Assembly: GCA_964400735.1 (NCBI GenBank)
Contig: CAYNVQ010000005.1
Coordinates: 1-64,000 of the forward strand
From: CAYNVQ01 sp964400735
Lineage (GTDB): Bacteria > Acidobacteriota > Aminicenantia > Aminicenantales > Aminicenantaceae
Direction of reading: 5' to 3'
Length of the DNA stretch: 64,000 nt
The position numbers and the translations under genes were made by a program. Shown here in pieces: positions 60,714 through 64,000 of this stretch. Within the stretch, counting starts at the first letter, position 1. Each line of letters begins with the position of its first letter. Under the pieces are notes generated by a model that made no database searches, was not told the DNA's origin, and saw only the letters and a list, made by a program, of their open reading frames with translations.

Positions 60714-62021
60714 TCACAACGTGAATTCTTCTATCCTGATCGATCCGTAGACCGTCGAAAGGAAAATAGCAGGCTGACCTTTTTCCTGACCGAAGGCCTT
60801 GATAACGGAATAGCCGTTTTCTTCTTCACGGGATAGGGCTTCAGATGTCTCCCAATCGATATGACCGCCTTTGGCGCGTGCCTCAAAAGGGTATCTATCA
60901 CCCGATGGCCAGTAAAAAGTGATGTCGGTGTACCGTCCGTCAACTTCAATAGGATGAGTTAAGGGCAGAGGTTCCAGGCTGATGTTTCCGTTAGAGTGGA
61001 CAATCTCGGTTTTTCCTTGAAACCTGGTTAATTCGACCTTCCGGTAAGAGGTGGAAACATATATGTTTTCACCGATGACCGAGTCTCCATAGACCTCTAG
61101 GTTATTCCCCTCGACCCGGAGGTTCCCCCGGATATCGAAAAGCTCAGCTTTTCCATACCTCGCTTCTATGTCGACACTCTCCTCCGCGCCCTTTATTTCG
61201 ATACGGCTGTTTCGGGCATCGATTTTGACCGGACCGACCTCTTCCAGCTCGACCTTTCGGTAAGAGGTCTGAATATCCGTCAGTCCGGAGATGTTATGTC
61301 CGAATACCTCCACATTCGATCCTTTTATCGAAGCGGTCTGGCCGATATCTTCCAGGTAGACCTTTCCATATTTATGGGAGATATCGACATTTCCTTCGAC
61401 CTTTCCTACGGTTAGCCGGCAGTTATGGCTATCGATAAGACAGTCCGCCCGAACGTCTTCCACCTCGACATCGCGATAACTGTTTTTGATGGCCAATTCT
61501 CCGGCGATATCCGTGGCGAATACCTCTCCGTGTGGATTCCTGACCTCTGCCTGCTGAACTTGGTAAATCCTGACTTCTCCGTAGGAATTTTTCACTTCGA
61601 CAGCCAGATGTTCCGGAACCTTCAGCCTGAAATTGGTCCGGAACCTTCTATTCCGGAATTCCTCTCTATTGGTCGATATTCGGATGCCCTCGCTGTCCCG
61701 CTGAACTGTCATATCCAGCTTGCCGGCTACTTCGTCCGCTTGTTCTTGACTCCTCCGGTAGATCCTTTTCTCAAAAGTTATGGAAATGAAATCCTGCGGG
61801 CTGCCCTGCACCTCCACCTGTCCGTTATAATTGTCGATGATCAAGCGGGGAGCGAAAGGAGGAGAGATTTCCTCTGTTTCTTCGTAGACGAATTCATCCA
61901 GACCGAAGAAAATCCCTCCATCCCATTCCCCACTGATCCATATTCTTCCCGTCTGGGCGTGGTAGAAGATGATCCCCACCCCGATGATCAGGATGAGCAG
62001 GATGATTTCTTTGGCTTTCAT
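60714..62021 (-). CDS. DUF4097-like exported beta-helical adhesin-type protein
   Basis: 435 residues. N-terminal membrane/signal segment (EIILLILIIGVGIIFYHA). The rest is a long series of short beta strands with a period of about 20 residues (KNSYGEVRIYQV, NSYRDVEVEDV, HKYGKVYLEDI, TSYRKVELEEV, ARYGKAELFDI, TSYRKVELTRF), as in DUF4097/head-GIN-type putative adhesins. These proteins are often encoded with ECF sigma factors and membrane stress proteins, as here. Last gene of the operon, with the terminator 60637-60662 downstream. Confidence 0.8.
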   Translation of the reverse strand: MKAKEIILLILIIGVGIIFYHAQTGRIWISGEWDGGIFFGLDEFVYEETEEISPPFAPRLIIDNYNGQVEVQGSPQDFISITFEKRIYRRSQEQADEVAGKLDMTVQRDSEGIRISTNREEFRNRRFRTNFRLKVPEHLAVEVKNSYGEVRIYQVQQAEVRNPHGEVFATDIAGELAIKNSYRDVEVEDVRADCLIDSHNCRLTVGKVEGNVDISHKYGKVYLEDIGQTASIKGSNVEVFGHNISGLTDIQTSYRKVELEEVGPVKIDARNSRIEIKGAEESVDIEARYGKAELFDIRGNLRVEGNNLEVYGDSVIGENIYVSTSYRKVELTRFQGKTEIVHSNGNISLEPLPLTHPIEVDGRYTDITFYWPSGDRYPFEARAKGGHIDWETSEALSREEENGYSVIKAFGQEKGQPAIFLSTVYGSIRIEEFTL

Positions 62022-62025
62022 TTTT

Positions 62026-62232
62026 TCAGTCCTGGATTTTTTCCAGTTCTTCCTGGCGTTCTTTTAGCCCAAAATAGAGCTTCCAAGCGCCCCATATGAT
62101 CAACACGATGGGCCAGAGGCGCGCCAGGGCATTCCAGACAGAGACATGCAAATTGCTCAGAAAGATGATCAAGGCCAAGCCTATGAGCACCAATCCCCAA
62201 GCCAACTTACCGCCATTGGTTTGTTTCGCCAT
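62026..62232 (-). CDS. Small LiaI/LiaF-type membrane protein
   Basis: 68 residues with two transmembrane segments (about 10-27 and 33-52; the second contains LWPIVLIIWGAWKLYFGL), the DUF5668/LiaF transmembrane-region pattern. Such proteins belong to envelope-stress modules. Four bases separate it from the DUF4097-like gene. Confidence 0.78.
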   Translation of the reverse strand: MAKQTNGGKLAWGLVLIGLALIIFLSNLHVSVWNALARLWPIVLIIWGAWKLYFGLKERQEELEKIQD

Positions 62233-62243
62233 TTTATCCTCCT

Positions 62244-62744
62244 CTACTTTCCGCTTTTCGACTTGGTGTAGTGGTCAACGACCAGCTTGAGACCTACACA
62301 AAATACCACGAAAGGAAAGAGGAATTCGAACACGGCGTCATAACTGAAAACCTCAAAATTGGCCAGCAGCAGCACAAAACCCAGCGCGATGAGGACGATG
62401 CCCCAGAAGATAGACCCGGTTTTGACAAAATCCGGGACCTCTTCGACTTCGGCAACTTCTTCTTCTCCTTCCTGAAGGATCCTGCGGTTGATCCGGCCGG
62501 AAGTCTGTACGGCGTCAAAAAGCTGGTAAAAATAGAATCCTCCGAGCGTGAGACTTAAAAAAACTTCCCCTTCTCCTGTTGTCGACAGCGTCGTGATCAA
62601 TCCCGCACAAACGAAGAAGAAGACCAGCGCTTTGCGGTATTGGTTGTTATAGAGTTGTCCCGCTCCGAACGGAAAGAAGAAGGCCAGAACTCCGGCCAGA
62701 AACGGGGATTTCGGGGGTCTTTTCACCACTATCTTTTCTTCCAT
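62244..62744 (-). CDS. TM2/DUF5668-like membrane protein
   Basis: 166 residues. N-terminal part like the TM2 family (SPFLAGVLAFFFPFGAGQLY, NQYRKALVFFF), a negatively charged loop (EGEEEVAEVEEVPD), then a C-terminal LiaF-type pair of membrane helices (GIVLIALGFVLLLANFEVF). Probably an inner-membrane component of the stress module. Confidence 0.78.
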   Translation of the reverse strand: MEEKIVVKRPPKSPFLAGVLAFFFPFGAGQLYNNQYRKALVFFFVCAGLITTLSTTGEGEVFLSLTLGGFYFYQLFDAVQTSGRINRRILQEGEEEVAEVEEVPDFVKTGSIFWGIVLIALGFVLLLANFEVFSYDAVFEFLFPFVVFCVGLKLVVDHYTKSKSGK

Positions 62745-62758
62745 GCTATACCTCCATG

Positions 62759-63271
62759 TTATGTTTTCGTTTGTGTATCTTCATTTCCCTTAAATGGATT
62801 CAGGTTTTTTAAGGATACGAGAAGGCTATCCTTGTATTCACCCAGCGACTGGGTGAGGGATTCCGCTTCGGCATACAACTTTTCCACTTTGCTCACCCCG
62901 ATGTGAAACTGACGTTCTATCGCCTCATTTATCGTGCTTCGGTTCGGATGAAACATGTAAAACGAGACGACTGTGAGCAGTATCGTGGCTGCGGCCAGTA
63001 TGGGCTGCAGCGAGGGACGGAGAAGAAAGTCATACACCAGGCTGAATCTCTTCTTTTTCCTGGGGATTCCGTATAGCCTTTCGGTAAGATCCTGGCTAAT
63101 TTCGAGCTCCGGAAAAGTCGACAACGATATTTTGGCTTCCTTCATTAAAGAAAGAAGTTCTGTACAGGCCGGGCAGGAAGCGAGATGTTCTTCGACCGTC
63201 TGCCTTTCCTTTCCGGTCAATTCATCCTCTAAATAAGGAGACAAGAGGTCTTCGGTGTGTTTACATGCCAT
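62759..63271 (-). CDS. Zinc-finger anti-sigma factor
   Basis: 170 residues. N-terminal zf-HC2/ZAS domain with H-x3-C-x2-C in EEHLASCPACTELL preceded by LSPYLEDELTGKE, one transmembrane helix near residues 92-110 (PILAAATILLTVVSFYMF), and a periplasmic domain. It would hold the sigma factor encoded just upstream at the membrane; the two genes overlap by 11 bases. Confidence 0.88.
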   Translation of the reverse strand: MACKHTEDLLSPYLEDELTGKERQTVEEHLASCPACTELLSLMKEAKISLSTFPELEISQDLTERLYGIPRKKKRFSLVYDFLLRPSLQPILAAATILLTVVSFYMFHPNRSTINEAIERQFHIGVSKVEKLYAEAESLTQSLGEYKDSLLVSLKNLNPFKGNEDTQTKT

Positions 63272-63821
63272 TTCCCTTCTCCTTTTTTTCTTTGAGGATT
63301 TTTGCCAGCTGCAGCCTTCCCCTGTTTACCCGGGATTTGATCGTTCCCAGAGGGAGATCCATGATTTCAGCGATCTCCTCGTATTTTTTCCCTTGAATAT
63401 CGCGGAGGATGACCGCCATCCGGATCTCGGCAGAAAGATGGTTGAAGCCTTCCCAGACGATTTTTTTGTTCTCCTGGGCGACCGCGCCTTCCTCAGGGTC
63501 GGCGCTGGGGTCGGCGGCAAGAAAACGCTCGTCGAACTCGTCCCGGGATTTTTTCTCCCATTTCGTCTTCCTGTACTGGTCGATCAAGTGGTTGCGGGCC
63601 AGGGTGAGGAGCCAGGCACTGAAATTTTTTTCGAAATCGTACTTGTCGATCGAATTGTACAACTTGAAGAAAATTTCCTGGGTCTGGTCTTCGGCCTCTT
63701 CGTAGCTTCCCGCGAACTGATAGGCCAGGTTGAAAACCCTCTTGGAGTAGGCGTTAACCAGCATTTTCCAGGCTCCTTCTTTGCCTTCTGCACATTCTCG
63801 AATAATCCTTTCTAACTGCAC
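63261..63821 (-). CDS. ECF-type RNA polymerase sigma factor
   Basis: 186 residues. Region 2 (NLAYQFAGSYEEAEDQTQEI, FSAWLLTLARNHLIDQYRK) and region 4 (RMAVILRDIQGKKYEEIAEI, LGTIKSRVNRGR) are clear; RpoE/SigW-like. The start codon is GTG at 63821. First gene of the operon sigma factor, anti-sigma factor, two membrane proteins, DUF4097-like adhesin: an envelope-stress regulon. Confidence 0.92.
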   Translation of the reverse strand: MQLERIIRECAEGKEGAWKMLVNAYSKRVFNLAYQFAGSYEEAEDQTQEIFFKLYNSIDKYDFEKNFSAWLLTLARNHLIDQYRKTKWEKKSRDEFDERFLAADPSADPEEGAVAQENKKIVWEGFNHLSAEIRMAVILRDIQGKKYEEIAEIMDLPLGTIKSRVNRGRLQLAKILKEKKEKGNGM

Positions 63822-63835
63822 TATTCACATCCAGA

Positions 63836-63863
63836 TAGACGAGATTCGCCCGGAAAAAGTTCC
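63836..63863 (-). promoter_or_regulatory. ECF-type promoter of the sigma factor operon
   Basis: Minus strand GGAACTT (63863-63857), 15 bases, CGTCTA (63841-63836). GGAAC at -35 and CGTC at -10 are the classical elements for RpoE/SigW-type sigma factors, indicating that the operon is autoregulated. The leader would be only about eight bases. Confidence 0.6.
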
Positions 63864-63873
63864 GTCCTCTATT

Positions 63874-63943
63874 CTATAACAAATGGGGACGTTCCTCCAG
63901 GTACCACCCTATAACAAATGGGGACGTTCCTTTCGGTACCACC
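63874..63943. repeat. Two tandem 35-bp repeats with GGGGACGTTCC core
   Basis: 63874-63908 and 63909-63943 are two copies (three mismatches) of a unit beginning CTATAACAAATGGGGACG and ending GGTACCACC; a partial third begins at 63944. The core is related to 2613-2623. No spacer sequences, so not a CRISPR array. Confidence 0.8.
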
Positions 63944-64000
63944 CTATAAACAACATGGCTGTTTTTTCACTCTTGAATCCAAGAAAAAGCGAAGAAAAAA

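Noticed and set aside
63874..63943. Possible start of a CRISPR array
   Set aside because: The 35-bp units are directly adjacent with no unique spacers, and no cas genes are present.

Overview
This window looks like part of the chromosome of an uncultured, anaerobic or microaerobic Gram-negative (diderm) bacterium, most probably an Acidobacteriota relative of the Candidatus Aminicenantes type. That placement is inference: it rests on the mixture of diderm envelope genes (an outer-membrane barrel next to a Lol-like ABC transporter and a LolA-like protein, CsgG-family lipoprotein, bactofilin), Acidobacteria-flavoured secreted proteins, and large secreted proteins ending in aspartate-rich FG-GAP-like repeats. 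No rRNA is present to test it. Coding is dense and mostly in short, tightly packed operons; TTG and GTG starts are common.

Layout. 1-8.1 kb: exported proteins of poorly known role (PQQ-type propeller, HD hydrolase, TPR protein, a LolA-like exported protein, and a minus-strand pair made of a VWA-like exported protein and a TPR protein with two retropepsin-like halves). 8.7-15.6 kb: central metabolism on the plus strand, with two aldehyde dehydrogenases (ALDH4/PruA-like and ALDH7-like) plus a DUF1858 redox protein, PspC, a deoxynucleoside kinase, and the pantothenate genes panB-panC-panD followed by a 58-residue coiled-coil ORF. 15.6-21.1 kb (minus): a rubredoxin-ferredoxin:thioredoxin reductase fusion with a CPHC redoxin, a Tat-exported cysteine-rich lipoprotein, guaB and secA. 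21.4-28 kb: feoAB, acpS, and uvrC/uvrB. 28-33.7 kb: CsgG-like lipoprotein, bactofilin, cytochrome bd oxidase (cydAB), and a thymidylate-synthase-family protein paired with a corrinoid (B12) protein. 33.7-39.6 kb (minus): a TetR-controlled operon of LolA-like protein, two FtsX-type permeases, ATPase and outer-membrane barrel, with a recognisable promoter and operator.

39.8-58.2 kb is the most unusual part: six large secreted proteins, each on its own transcription unit, carrying different N-terminal heads (beta-helix twice, SBBP-type propeller twice, LVIVD/Ig/InlB-like, DNRLRE-like) joined to one almost identical C-terminal module of six repeats. The module is exactly 735 bp in five genes and 729 bp in the sixth. 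A seventh secreted propeller protein, without the module, lies among them on the other strand. Intergenic DNA around these genes contains elements shared between copies, which points to duplication and recombination of whole cassettes. A tRNA-Gly(CCC) closes this island.

58.6-64 kb: a LipM/LplA-like acyltransferase, an unknown coiled-coil-like protein, a bidirectional terminator, then a minus-strand envelope-stress operon (ECF sigma factor, zinc anti-sigma factor, two small membrane proteins, DUF4097-like adhesin) with an apparent autoregulatory ECF promoter. The window ends in a short tandem repeat with the GGGGACGTTCC core.
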